From: Brevibacillus dissolubilis
Lineage (GTDB): Bacteria > Bacillota > Bacilli > Brevibacillales > Brevibacillaceae
Length of the DNA: 64,000 nt
Direction of reading: 5' to 3'
Assembly: GCF_006170445.1 (NCBI RefSeq)
Contig: NZ_VCNA01000001.1
Location: forward strand, 620,001 to 684,000
The stretch's first letter is position 1. Every line of letters starts with the position of its first letter. Positions 33,480 through 41,295 of the stretch are shown here, in pieces. Both the position numbers and the translations under genes were made by a program. The notes beneath the pieces were generated by a model. It was not told where the DNA came from, did not search any database, and saw only the letters and a program-made list of their open reading frames with translations.

Positions 33480-35464
33480 GGCGTTCCCCCTGCTTCCCGC
33501 CGTTGTTCGGTTGTGGCTTCCATGCCCTTCATGTCGGTACCGGATGCTTTTTCAGCGGGTGGTGTGGGGACTAGAGTGGTCGGGGGTTCCATCTGAGTGC
33601 GGGTTGGTGCGGTAGAGGAGGTCTGGACATGCTGTGGAGTCTCGGTGTATTGGATGGCTCCGCTATGGGCGGGCTGCGTGGCTGGGATCGGTGGCGTCAC
33701 TACTCCCTGAGTCGACTGCGGCTGCGTACCGCCGTTCTGAACGGGTTGCGGCGCAGAGGCCTGCTGCTTCGATCCATTTTGCGGAGTCTGCGGCACTTGT
33801 TGCATCACCCCAGCCTGACTCTGCGGCACAAAAGCTTGATTCCCGACCATCCCAACACCAATACCAGCAAAACCAGCAGCACCAGCTACTCCAGCCCCCG
33901 GCAACATCGCTGACGCCGCCAACGGCTCGGGATTGAGCTTCTCCTGCACCTTCGCGATCTTGCGCTCCACACCTAACACCTTTTCCATCATGCCTGCCTC
34001 TTGGTAGATCTCCTGTGCCGTGATATACGCATCCATCGCCCCGTTGTAATCCTCTTGGGCGAGGCTGTCATCCCCCAGCTTTTCCTGCTTTTCTGCATCC
34101 AGCTGATGCTTCGCCTGCTGCAAACCTGTCATCTTGGCTTGGGTCTCCAGCATTTTTTGCTTGATCTCCTGATCACCGGCGGTAAAAGAAGCCTCGATCG
34201 CCGCCAGCTTCGCCTGTTGATAGATCGCCAGCGCGCCGATGTAATCTTGTTTTTCTGCGCGCAGGTCGCCTTCCTTGACCCAGTTCATCACTTGGATATA
34301 GGACTTCATCTGATAGATTTTGTCCTCCAGCTCCTGTTGGTCAAAAAGCTCCTGGTTCTTCGCTTCTTTTTTGGCACTCTCGTATTTGGTCAGCGCTTTG
34401 CCGTAATCGCCGTCTTTCGCCAGTGTGTCGCCGTCGACAATCAGCTGGGTGACTCTGTGTTTTTTGCCGATCAGCTGGGTGTGTACTTTGTCCTTTACCT
34501 TGATTGCGGCATTGCGGCCTTCGCTGTATTCCTTCAGGGCCTTGGCATAATCTTTATCCTGAACAAAAGCATCCCCGTTCTTGTCATGGTCCAAGATGCT
34601 TGCGGCCGTCTCCGCCTGTCTCGCCATGCTCTGCGCCTGATAGTACCACGCACCACCGCCGAGCAGTGCGAACAGACACACCGCGACCGCGACCTGCTTT
34701 GCGATCCGCCACTTTTTGCCGGGGTCTTCCTGAAATGTCTTATTGGCAAAAATCGCTGCCGCTGTGTAGTTATCCACATGGCGTCTCTGCTTGCTGAGCA
34801 GCACCTCTTCGAGCGTATCCACCAGCTCCTGCGGGTCTTGGGCGGCTTCCACGGCATCGGCCATCTCAGCCCCATCGACCCCTTCCCACATACCAGCGGA
34901 GCAGAGCAAGAGAATATCGCCGTCCATCAGGCGCTGTTTTTTGGACAGGAATGGTTCGATGTAGCCCGGTTTGCCGAGGTAATGCAGCAGGTTGTGACGC
35001 TCCTCATGCGTATCCAAGCGGTCCTGTGGGATCTCCTCGTTGTTAGCCAGCACTTGGGCGAGACTCTGGTCATGACTTCTCAGATGCAGGTGTCCATTGC
35101 GAAAATGATAGAACCGCGCATTGCCGACCGTGGCCCACATGATCTTGGAGTAGTCGGTGACGATCACGACGAGGGTCGCTTTTAGGCGGACACGCTTGCT
35201 TTCTTCCTGCAAAAGTCTGTGTGCCTGCCGGATATAGTGCTTGATCCGCCAGCGGGAGAGTGTCGGCTTGTGCATGAAGTTGCCCAAGATGCTTTTTGCC
35301 ACCAGCTCCGCACTGTCTACTTCTCGATCGGTATCCAGTCCGTGGGCAAGCACCCAGCAGGCTTTATCATCTTGTTCCACGCAGGCGTAATAATCGCGGT
35401 TCTGGATATGGGTGCCTGCTTCTGACAGGAACGCGGATATGAACTCGCTGTTGTCCTTTCTCAT
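33476..35464 (-). CDS. Membrane-anchored degenerate PP2C with repeat-rich C-terminal domain
   Basis: 662 residues. Residues 1-245 have the PP2C fold but with altered metal ligands: the usual ADG is AHG (LAHGLDTD) and the usual SDG is SAG (LLCSAGMWEGV), while DNYTAAAIF is retained, so phosphatase activity is probably lost. One transmembrane helix follows (VAVAVCLFALLGGGAWYY, about 255-275). Residues 290-500 contain at least five TPR-like units of the type GDxxxxxxDYxxALxxYxxA. The last 150 residues are Gln/Pro/Thr-rich and low-complexity. The likely role is as a membrane sensor or scaffold that reads or competes with the active PP2C encoded just upstream. AGGAG precedes the ATG. Confidence 0.75.
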   Translation of the reverse strand: MRKDNSEFISAFLSEAGTHIQNRDYYACVEQDDKACWVLAHGLDTDREVDSAELVAKSILGNFMHKPTLSRWRIKHYIRQAHRLLQEESKRVRLKATLVVIVTDYSKIMWATVGNARFYHFRNGHLHLRSHDQSLAQVLANNEEIPQDRLDTHEERHNLLHYLGKPGYIEPFLSKKQRLMDGDILLLCSAGMWEGVDGAEMADAVEAAQDPQELVDTLEEVLLSKQRRHVDNYTAAAIFANKTFQEDPGKKWRIAKQVAVAVCLFALLGGGAWYYQAQSMARQAETAASILDHDKNGDAFVQDKDYAKALKEYSEGRNAAIKVKDKVHTQLIGKKHRVTQLIVDGDTLAKDGDYGKALTKYESAKKEAKNQELFDQQELEDKIYQMKSYIQVMNWVKEGDLRAEKQDYIGALAIYQQAKLAAIEASFTAGDQEIKQKMLETQAKMTGLQQAKHQLDAEKQEKLGDDSLAQEDYNGAMDAYITAQEIYQEAGMMEKVLGVERKIAKVQEKLNPEPLAASAMLPGAGVAGAAGFAGIGVGMVGNQAFVPQSQAGVMQQVPQTPQNGSKQQASAPQPVQNGGTQPQSTQGVVTPPIPATQPAHSGAIQYTETPQHVQTSSTAPTRTQMEPPTTLVPTPPAEKASGTDMKGMEATTEQRREAGGTP

Positions 35465-35491
35465 TCGTCTGCTTCGCTCCTTCCCCCAGGT

Positions 35492-36340
35492 CTATCTGAT
35501 TGGTTCCATGATGATGATGGTTGCATTGTCCTGATATTTGAGCCGCTTGCGCTCGACGGCCCCGATGATCTCTTCGGCCGCGTCATGAGGCGAGAGACCT
35601 TTGGCGAGAATCCGCTCCAGCTCTACCTCTGTCAGCGTGTTGTAGACCCCGTCACTTGTGAGAATCACCAGATCCCTCCGTCGCAGACGGAACGGTTCTT
35701 GGCAGATCTCCATGCTTTTGAAGCCTTCATAGCCAAGATAATTGATCAGCTGATTACGGATCGGACTATGGATCGCTTCGTCCCGCGTCACTTCTCCCGC
35801 GAGGTACCGTTCGGTCAAGACCGTCTCCAGCGTGTGCTTCTGGTTCATCACATGAAGCTCGCCATTGCGGTAGATCGAGAGAAGGCTGTCTCCCACCGCG
35901 CCCCAGTAGAGCAGGTCGCCTTGGATGATCGCCGCGACCAGTGTCGTCCCCCCGGTCGCTCCCCGAAAACGACGGATGATCTCGGTATTGCTGTGCTTAG
36001 CCGCCCTGCCGAAAAAACCAGCCACATCCATCCGACCGTCCAGATGCGTAAACTCGTTGATGAACGTGTTCACTGCAATCGTACTCGCCAGCCGTCCATT
36101 CGTCAGACCACTGATCCCGTCAGCCAGCACCGCAATCGTCCCATGCGCAGTGACCGCCGTTGAAAAGTAGTCATCCTGCTCCGCCCGTCTCCCGATGCTC
36201 TGTCCGTTACCAATCCGGACCATCTGCTGCGGCCCTGTCTCCCTGCCGAGCAGCAGCATTTTTATCCAAAGTAAAAATAGTAGAATAGCGATAAACCCCA
36301 ACAAAATCATAAAAGAATGCAGATCAAAATCATCCAGCAT
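35492..36340 (-). CDS. PP2C-type Ser/Thr protein phosphatase, membrane-anchored
   Basis: About 282 residues. One N-terminal membrane helix (SFMILLGFIAILLFLLWIKMLLLG) is followed by a full PP2C domain with metal ligands intact: RRAEQDDYF, AVLADGISGL, GATGGTTLVAAII, YWGAVGDSLLSIYR, VILTSDGVYNTL and YQDNATIII. It should remove phosphate from Ser/Thr on cytoplasmic targets. With the kinase at 41296-42246 and two FHA proteins it forms a phosphorylation switch like PpkA-PppA-Fha of T6SS. ATG 36340 is preferred over 36373, which would overlap the FHA gene by 28 bp. Confidence 0.83.
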   Translation of the reverse strand: MLDDFDLHSFMILLGFIAILLFLLWIKMLLLGRETGPQQMVRIGNGQSIGRRAEQDDYFSTAVTAHGTIAVLADGISGLTNGRLASTIAVNTFINEFTHLDGRMDVAGFFGRAAKHSNTEIIRRFRGATGGTTLVAAIIQGDLLYWGAVGDSLLSIYRNGELHVMNQKHTLETVLTERYLAGEVTRDEAIHSPIRNQLINYLGYEGFKSMEICQEPFRLRRRDLVILTSDGVYNTLTEVELERILAKGLSPHDAAEEIIGAVERKRLKYQDNATIIIMEPIR

Positions 36341-36345
36341 ATCGC

Positions 36346-36873
36346 CTACGCCTCTTGCTTCGCATTTTCCCACTCGAAGTGAACGCCACAGAGCGGGATA
36401 AAAATGAATTTGCTTCGCCCAAGCTGGATCACATCATACGCGGACAGCTCCACCGGCGAATAGATCGCTTCGTTGTTGTGGTACGCCAGACCGGATGCAT
36501 CCCCCGGCAGCATGTAAAAGTTGCGCTTTTTCGGATCATAGACGATCACGGCATGATTGCGACGGGAGATGGTGTTGTCCCCGATGATGCGGATGTGCAT
36601 CTCCTCTGCCCGGCCGATAAAATTCTTCTCCGACATAATCCGGTAATCTTGACCCAGCTGCGGGCCCTCGATGCAGACGAGCCAGCCTGTCACCGGCTCG
36701 ACTCCCTCTGTCTCGCCCAGATACGGCATCGTTTTGTCGTCTTCCTCATATCTCGGTACGCGTCCACCCGCCCCTGACACCATCTGATCCACGACGATAT
36801 TACAATAGGGGCATGTGCTTCCGTGTTTTCTTGTACTGAACATGTGTCCATTGGCGCATCTTGTCAAACTCAT
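36346..36873 (-). CDS. FHA-domain protein with N-terminal zinc-ribbon
   Basis: 175 residues. The first 30 hold a Cys/His metal site (RCANGHMF ... STCPYCNIVVD). Residues 75-165 form an FHA domain with FIGRAEEMHIRIIGDNTISRRNHAVIVYDPKKRNFYML, including the conserved Gly-Arg, Ser-Arg-Arg and His. FHA domains bind phosphothreonine. It is soluble. The gene is 22 bp after the membrane-bound FHA gene and 5 bp before the PP2C gene, so it is probably a reader of kinase-dependent phosphorylation within the locus. Confidence 0.82.
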   Translation of the reverse strand: MSLTRCANGHMFSTRKHGSTCPYCNIVVDQMVSGAGGRVPRYEEDDKTMPYLGETEGVEPVTGWLVCIEGPQLGQDYRIMSEKNFIGRAEEMHIRIIGDNTISRRNHAVIVYDPKKRNFYMLPGDASGLAYHNNEAIYSPVELSAYDVIQLGRSKFIFIPLCGVHFEWENAKQEA

Positions 36874-36895
36874 CTGAAATCTTCCCCCTCGTTCG

Positions 36896-37480
36896 TTATT
36901 TCAACAGAATCCGCGTATTTGCGATGTAGATGATATCGCCAGCTTTGATGATGTGCGGCTTTTGGCTCTCCAGCCTGCTTTTGCCGCTTTGGCTGGCCTC
37001 CTTGATCCCTGTTCCGTTACGGGAATCAATATCCTCGATATACCACTGACCATTGGCAAAATTCAGGACGGCATGCTGCTTGCTGATGAGCGACGCATAC
37101 TCGGTCTCGCTCAGGTCGATATCGACTTCGCCCTGCAACGAGTTTTTGCCGATCAACAGACTGGTCTCTCCCTGCACCGTCCATTCTCTTACGTACTTGC
37201 CCTCTTCATCCAAAAGGATCAACTGGGAAATCCCCGTGCTCACCTCGCGAGCAGCCGTCTTGGGCGGCGACTGTGGCCACGTATAGATCACATAGCCCAA
37301 TGCCGCACCTGCGACGAGGAAGCTGACCGCCACCTTCAGACTGTCATTGGTATTGAATCCAAACGCATAGATGACCGCCGCGATCAAGGTTATCACGATT
37401 AGCGTGTTGACGACCTTGACTCCGGGAGACTGCCCCGTTGCTTGCGATTGCGCTTGGTTGGTTTGAATTGCTTCTCTCAC
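36896..37480 (-). CDS. FHA-domain protein with two N-terminal membrane helices
   Basis: 194 residues from a GTG start seven bases after AGAGGGTG. Two membrane segments (TLIVITLIAAVIYAFGF and VAVSFLVAGAALGYVIYTW, about 25-70) are followed by a cytoplasmic FHA domain: LLIGKNSLQGEVDIDL, YASLISKQHAVLNF, YIEDIDSRNGTGI and IKAGDIIYIANTRILL. It should tether a phosphothreonine-bearing partner to the membrane. In T6SS an Fha protein links phosphorylation to assembly; this one could play that part. Confidence 0.83.
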   Translation of the reverse strand: MREAIQTNQAQSQATGQSPGVKVVNTLIVITLIAAVIYAFGFNTNDSLKVAVSFLVAGAALGYVIYTWPQSPPKTAAREVSTGISQLILLDEEGKYVREWTVQGETSLLIGKNSLQGEVDIDLSETEYASLISKQHAVLNFANGQWYIEDIDSRNGTGIKEASQSGKSRLESQKPHIIKAGDIIYIANTRILLK

Positions 37481-37528
37481 GATGAATCACCCTCTCTCAT
37501 ACTCGTAGCTATATGTGATGGTAGCGCG

Positions 37529-37990
37529 TTACCTTTTTTTCTTGACGTTAAAAAAGCCTTCAAATAGGTTCGTCGTATCAAGCGGATTTTTCTTAGCTTG
37601 GTTCTGCTGGTTCAGCGTAGTTTCCCCTGTTCGTGGGTTGAAGCCGAAAAATTGGGCGAAATTCTTTTCAATGTTTTGGAAATCAAATCCATTGGCATAG
37701 CCTGCTTGCTGATGCGCTGCTCCGGCACCTGCCTGTTGCTGCTGGGAGCCTCGGCTGCCATGCTTCTGGCCTGCTCCTTGTCCCGCCATCCGCGCATCAT
37801 AGGCACTTCTCTCTACTTCATCACTTAGCGTGCGGTACGCTTCGTTGATCTGTTTAAACTTCTCTGCTGATTCGGCACTGCCCCCGTTGGCATCGGGATG
37901 GTGCTTTTTCGCCAGAACGCGATAGGCTTTCTTGATCTCGGCGGGTGTCGCCTGAGGGTGAAGTCCAAGGATTTCATAGTAATTCGTCAT
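37529..37990 (-). CDS. J-domain co-chaperone
   Basis: 153 residues. A complete J domain opens the protein ([34 protein letters not shown], with the HPD triad, then [13 protein letters not shown]). A Gly/Gln-rich linker and a basic tail with [21 protein letters not shown] follow; there is no zinc finger or DnaJ C-domain, so it is a specialised class C J-protein. It should stimulate the Hsp70-like ATPase of the same locus. ATG 37990 has AAGGA eight bases upstream; the frame extends to 38056 without a good site. Confidence 0.85.
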   Translation of the reverse strand: MTNYYEILGLHPQATPAEIKKAYRVLAKKHHPDANGGSAESAEKFKQINEAYRTLSDEVERSAYDARMAGQGAGQKHGSRGSQQQQAGAGAAHQQAGYANGFDFQNIEKNFAQFFGFNPRTGETTLNQQNQAKKNPLDTTNLFEGFFNVKKKR

Positions 37991-38087
37991 CTTCTTCATC
38001 CTTGCTGAAGGGTTTAGTTGGAAAGAGATATGCAAAAGGCATGTCGCCCCCTGCATATCTCATCTCCCTGTACGTTTGCTTTATGAA

Positions 38088-38513
38088 CTAGACAGCGTAG
38101 CCGCCTTCGATCTTCGCGTGTTCGGTTTTGTCTTTTTTCTGCTTGATAAAGATCGTGAATTCACCCACGCCCTCGGTATCGCCGAAACGCTCGCTGTAGT
38201 CAACCACGAATGCGTTCGGGAAGTGAATTTTGCGAACCACTTGGTCAGCGGCGATGACTTCGAGAGTCAGCTTGCGGTAGCAATCTGCTTTTTCTGCTGG
38301 TACAAGGGACCAGAGAGCCAGCTTCATGGTGTCATCGGCATTGTCGCCGTCTACTGCGGTGATGATTTTGCCGGTCATTTTGAGGATGGCACCCACGTCA
38401 GTAGATCTTGCGTTGGAGTCGTTCGGAGTGTCTGTCTCATAGTAGACCGTCTTGATGTTGTCCATTCCCAGTTCGATTGTTTCTGCACCTTCAACTTTCA
38501 ATTTGAAACCCAT
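38088..38513 (-). CDS. Hcp-like tube protein
   Basis: 141 residues from ATG 38513 (AGGGAGG upstream). It is almost all beta with one short helix: GFKLKVEGAETIELGMDNI, AILKMTGKI, KLALWSL, CYRKLTLEVIAADQVVRKIHFPNAFVVDYSERFG and GEFTIFIKQKK. The YR...LEVI...VR.I.FP.AFVVDY end matches the Hcp/phage tube fold by pattern. Tube proteins stack as hexameric rings inside the sheath and are expelled. It directly follows the sheath-like gene, the normal sheath-tube order. Similar Bacillota proteins often carry unrelated names in databases. Confidence 0.6.
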   Translation of the reverse strand: MGFKLKVEGAETIELGMDNIKTVYYETDTPNDSNARSTDVGAILKMTGKIITAVDGDNADDTMKLALWSLVPAEKADCYRKLTLEVIAADQVVRKIHFPNAFVVDYSERFGDTEGVGEFTIFIKQKKDKTEHAKIEGGYAV

Positions 38514-38628
38514 AGATAATGCCTCCCTTTTCTTTATGGTTCTTCCCATGATCGCTATGTACGTCACGGGTTATATGTATAGAGGAGCGCTCCCAATAGC
38601 CTGGGATACACGCCTCTTATACAAGCAG

Positions 38629-40797
38629 TTACGCCCTGACGGCGGATGTGGCCTTGGTGATCGATACCTCGAGGTTCTTCACGTTGCCGTTGAAGACCAG
38701 ATCGATCTGGCACGTGTTGCTCTTCTCATCAATGATATAGTTGATGTCGTCACCGTCTTGGATGACGGAGTTGACATAACTTTTGCTGTTCAGCCATCTG
38801 CTCTTCTGGCTGCCTGGGTTGTTGCTGAAGAATTTGACGATGTTGTCATGCTTGAAATCACTCGTCTGGAAGCGCAGAATCCGCTCCACATAGGTACTCA
38901 CGAGTGTTTTGTAGACAGAGTCAAATCCGTCCTCAGTCATCGCGAGGCTTCTCGCTTTGTAGACCGTGATGCGCTTGATGTCCTTGCCTTGCAATTGGGC
39001 ATTTTCAGACGAGAAGACGAAGCCGAAGTTACGGCGGTTGATCGCATCCTTGATCGTGTTGGTGAAGCCTGTGATCTCCTTCGCCATCGTCGTGACGGTA
39101 CGCAGGCTGTTGTCCCCTGCCTCGATGTCAAAGCGCACACCTGGGTATTCGCGGCTAACATTTTTGTAGGATTCCTTGAGATAATCCGGGCATTGGCAAG
39201 CAGCCATAAGACCTGCTGCGACGAAGCTTGCCCCGACGTAGACGCCCTCGATCCAGAGCTTGAGGATGTCTTCTTTTTCCTTGGAGAGTCGGACGCCGTC
39301 TTCGGTTTGCAGCATCTTGCTGTCGATCACGACGCCGGATTTATCTTTGGGGATGATCGTGAAGTTCGGAATGCACGGGATGGCAAATTCACTAAAGTCT
39401 TTGCGCACCAAGACACCGCATTTGTCGATGTACTTGTCAATGCCTGAGGTCGCCATACTGTTGAACGTGGTCTCCTCATCGTTCATGAAGCTGAAGAAGA
39501 GCTGAATTTTATAGTTTTTGACAATCTCTAAAAGCATCGTCAGTGATTCCATCGTATTGCCGTCCTGCTTGACGACTTTTTCAGTCCCACGGAAACGCTC
39601 ACGGCTGACCTTTGCTTTACCAGCCGATTCCAGCTCGATGGATGGAACAATCCCAAACCAGATGGTGTCCGTGAAGTCGTTCTTGGAGTTAACGGTGTTA
39701 AGATAAGTTTCCAGACGGGGTACGTTGTTGCTCTTGACCATCATGTCCAGCTTGGCATTGGTCACGAGCAAGGTTGGCTGCATGCCCTTGTTCTTGGTCG
39801 CGTATTGGTCAAAAAACATCTTGACGCCGAGAATCTTCTCGACCAACGGCTTGACTGTTTTGACGAAATCGTCCTTGGCGTTCTTGTAGAACTCCAGATA
39901 GGTGTTGTAGTTCTGCACCTCTGTCTCGATGTCGATCTCGTTCTGCACCGCAGGCAGCGGGCAGAAGGTACGCACCACCAGGTCTTTGACATAGGACGAT
40001 GGAGTCTCGGTGATCGACTCATAATCATCCTCGAAGACGCTGATCAGACCTGTGCTGCTGTTGTTGTCGATGACCATCAGATCAGTGCTCTCCGCCTTGG
40101 GAGCCTCGATGATCTTGAGCTCACCCTTCTCCCCGATGCTCAAGAGGCCGATCTGGATCGCTTCGGACTTGTTGTCCTCCTGCGTGCCGCCCAGGAGCAG
40201 TCTCGTCTTGATATCCTCAATCGCGAGAGGCAGCATCGCCATCACGTTGTTGTAGTTGCGGCTGGCATCTTCGAAGAGATTATTCAGCTTGTCGCCAAGC
40301 TCCAGCTTCTTCGGATCGCCCTCATCCAAGCTATCGTACTGATTATGTAAATAGTGAATTTCCTTCCGCACCTGACGGATATCATCCATCACCTTTTTCG
40401 GTGAGATCATATCAAGCAGGTTCTCAAACTTGAAATCCACATTCGTGATGCCCTGACTACGCTTCGTGTCGATCAGTGTAAACAGCATTTTCAAAAAATC
40501 GTTGTTCTGGTCCACCCGGATTTCGGAGATGCAGTCCTCGGAGATTCCCTCCGGCTTTTTCAGGGTATACATCACCTTCTGGTTGGCTGCGTTATAGAAC
40601 GAGTAGACCGTCGGCGAGAATTTGTCCAAGAAATCATCAAAGCTTTTGACCAGCAATTGTTGATGGATCTCTTTAATTTTGTCGTCGCTTAGGCTGTCGC
40701 TGCCCTTCACATCCCCTACGATGGTGATCAAATCCAGCTTCTCCGGGTTGATTTCCTCGAAAAGAATCGTTCGGTTGGTCTGTGTAATGATGTCCAT
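38629..40797 (-). CDS. Contractile-sheath-like protein (TssC-like, possibly TssB-TssC fused)
   Basis: 722 residues, first gene of the large operon. The N-terminal 230 residues are charged and helical (FDDFLDKFSPTVYSFYNA, DDIRQVRKEIHYLHNQYDSL). The C-terminal 440 residues follow the TssC/sheath layout: FTDTIWFGIVPSIEL, KIQLFFSFMNDEETT, FSEFAIPCIPNFTIIP, YVGASFVAAGLMA, NRRNFGFVFSSENAQL, VERILRF and an end strand CQIDLVFNGNVKNLEVSITK. TssC is about 490 residues and TssB about 165, so the length suggests one chain doing both jobs. The ribosome site is weak (GGGACTAAACTT). A strong promoter is at 40936-40965. The assignment is by pattern; no known sheath aligns exactly. Confidence 0.55.
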   Translation of the reverse strand: MDIITQTNRTILFEEINPEKLDLITIVGDVKGSDSLSDDKIKEIHQQLLVKSFDDFLDKFSPTVYSFYNAANQKVMYTLKKPEGISEDCISEIRVDQNNDFLKMLFTLIDTKRSQGITNVDFKFENLLDMISPKKVMDDIRQVRKEIHYLHNQYDSLDEGDPKKLELGDKLNNLFEDASRNYNNVMAMLPLAIEDIKTRLLLGGTQEDNKSEAIQIGLLSIGEKGELKIIEAPKAESTDLMVIDNNSSTGLISVFEDDYESITETPSSYVKDLVVRTFCPLPAVQNEIDIETEVQNYNTYLEFYKNAKDDFVKTVKPLVEKILGVKMFFDQYATKNKGMQPTLLVTNAKLDMMVKSNNVPRLETYLNTVNSKNDFTDTIWFGIVPSIELESAGKAKVSRERFRGTEKVVKQDGNTMESLTMLLEIVKNYKIQLFFSFMNDEETTFNSMATSGIDKYIDKCGVLVRKDFSEFAIPCIPNFTIIPKDKSGVVIDSKMLQTEDGVRLSKEKEDILKLWIEGVYVGASFVAAGLMAACQCPDYLKESYKNVSREYPGVRFDIEAGDNSLRTVTTMAKEITGFTNTIKDAINRRNFGFVFSSENAQLQGKDIKRITVYKARSLAMTEDGFDSVYKTLVSTYVERILRFQTSDFKHDNIVKFFSNNPGSQKSRWLNSKSYVNSVIQDGDDINYIIDEKSNTCQIDLVFNGNVKNLEVSITKATSAVRA

Positions 40798-40835
40798 AAG
40801 TTTAGTCCCATAAAATTTTGCCAGTCATTTCTGAT

Positions 40836-40862
40836 GGAGACCCGCAAAATCTTATAGTCTCC
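40836..40862 (-). promoter_or_regulatory. Leader hairpin upstream of the sheath-like gene
   Basis: GGAGAC (40836-40841) pairs with GTCTCC (40857-40862) around a 15-base loop, 39 bp before the ATG, with additional G/C around it. It could affect translation or mRNA stability. There is no T-run, so it is not a terminator. Confidence 0.3.
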
Positions 40863-40935
40863 CCCTTTCTATGACATTTTGATGAGAACGGATAAATCCA
40901 ACTGTCATTTCATGTTATTTCAAAATTCCTCACTC

Positions 40936-40965
40936 ATCATAGTGAAAAATGGATGATTCTGTCAA
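40936..40965 (-). promoter_or_regulatory. Predicted sigma-A promoter of the injection-system operon
   Basis: On the minus strand a perfect -35 TTGACA (40965-40960) and -10 TATGAT (40941-40936) are 18 bases apart. The next gene is the sheath-like CDS at 40797, and from there all genes to 20145 run in the same direction, with only small gaps. Confidence 0.68.
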
Positions 40966-41222
40966 TAACACCTATTTGTGTGACTTTATTCCCGTTTAAC
41001 TGTCCTAAATCTCATTTTTTCTGGCACCGTTTGTCCTTTTTTACTAGAAAAGTAAGGATGAATTCACCTGTTTGTGATTGACTTTGCTCAAAATGGTTTA
41101 GGACATAAGTTTTTGGTAAAACAAATCAATAGTCTGGAAGTCACCCCAAAAAACTTCTCCTTGTCGAAAAATCTTATAATTCCGTCGATTTTTTCGTTAC
41201 AAAAAAAAGAGATGTTCTACCC

Positions 41223-41253
41223 CTTGCAAGTGCGAAAAACACTTCCAAAAGGT
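41223..41253 (-). terminator. Possible terminator of the kinase gene
   Basis: On the minus strand CCTTTTGGAAGTG and CACTTGCAAGG form an imperfect stem (one mismatch, two G-T pairs) 45-75 bases after the kinase stop. A run of eight T follows only about 12 bases later, so efficiency is uncertain. Confidence 0.35.
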
Positions 41254-41295
41254 GAACATCTGCATAAGACGATGATCCTATCAAAATGGCTAAAT

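Larger units (their letters stand above)
40798..41295. other. 498-bp intergenic leader region of the injection-system operon
   Basis: AT-rich, no credible gene on either strand. It holds the likely kinase terminator near 41223-41253, a good sigma-A promoter at 40936-40965, and an untranslated leader of about 130 bases with a small hairpin (40836-40862) before the sheath-like gene. A purine-rich ribosome-site-like run (GGGGGAG, 40861-40867) in the leader is not followed by a usable start codon. Confidence 0.6.

Noticed and set aside
34001..35185. A 394-codon plus-strand frame opposite the degenerate PP2C gene
   Set aside because: Antisense shadow; Leu/His/Arg-rich translation with no motif, while the minus frame has PP2C and a membrane helix.
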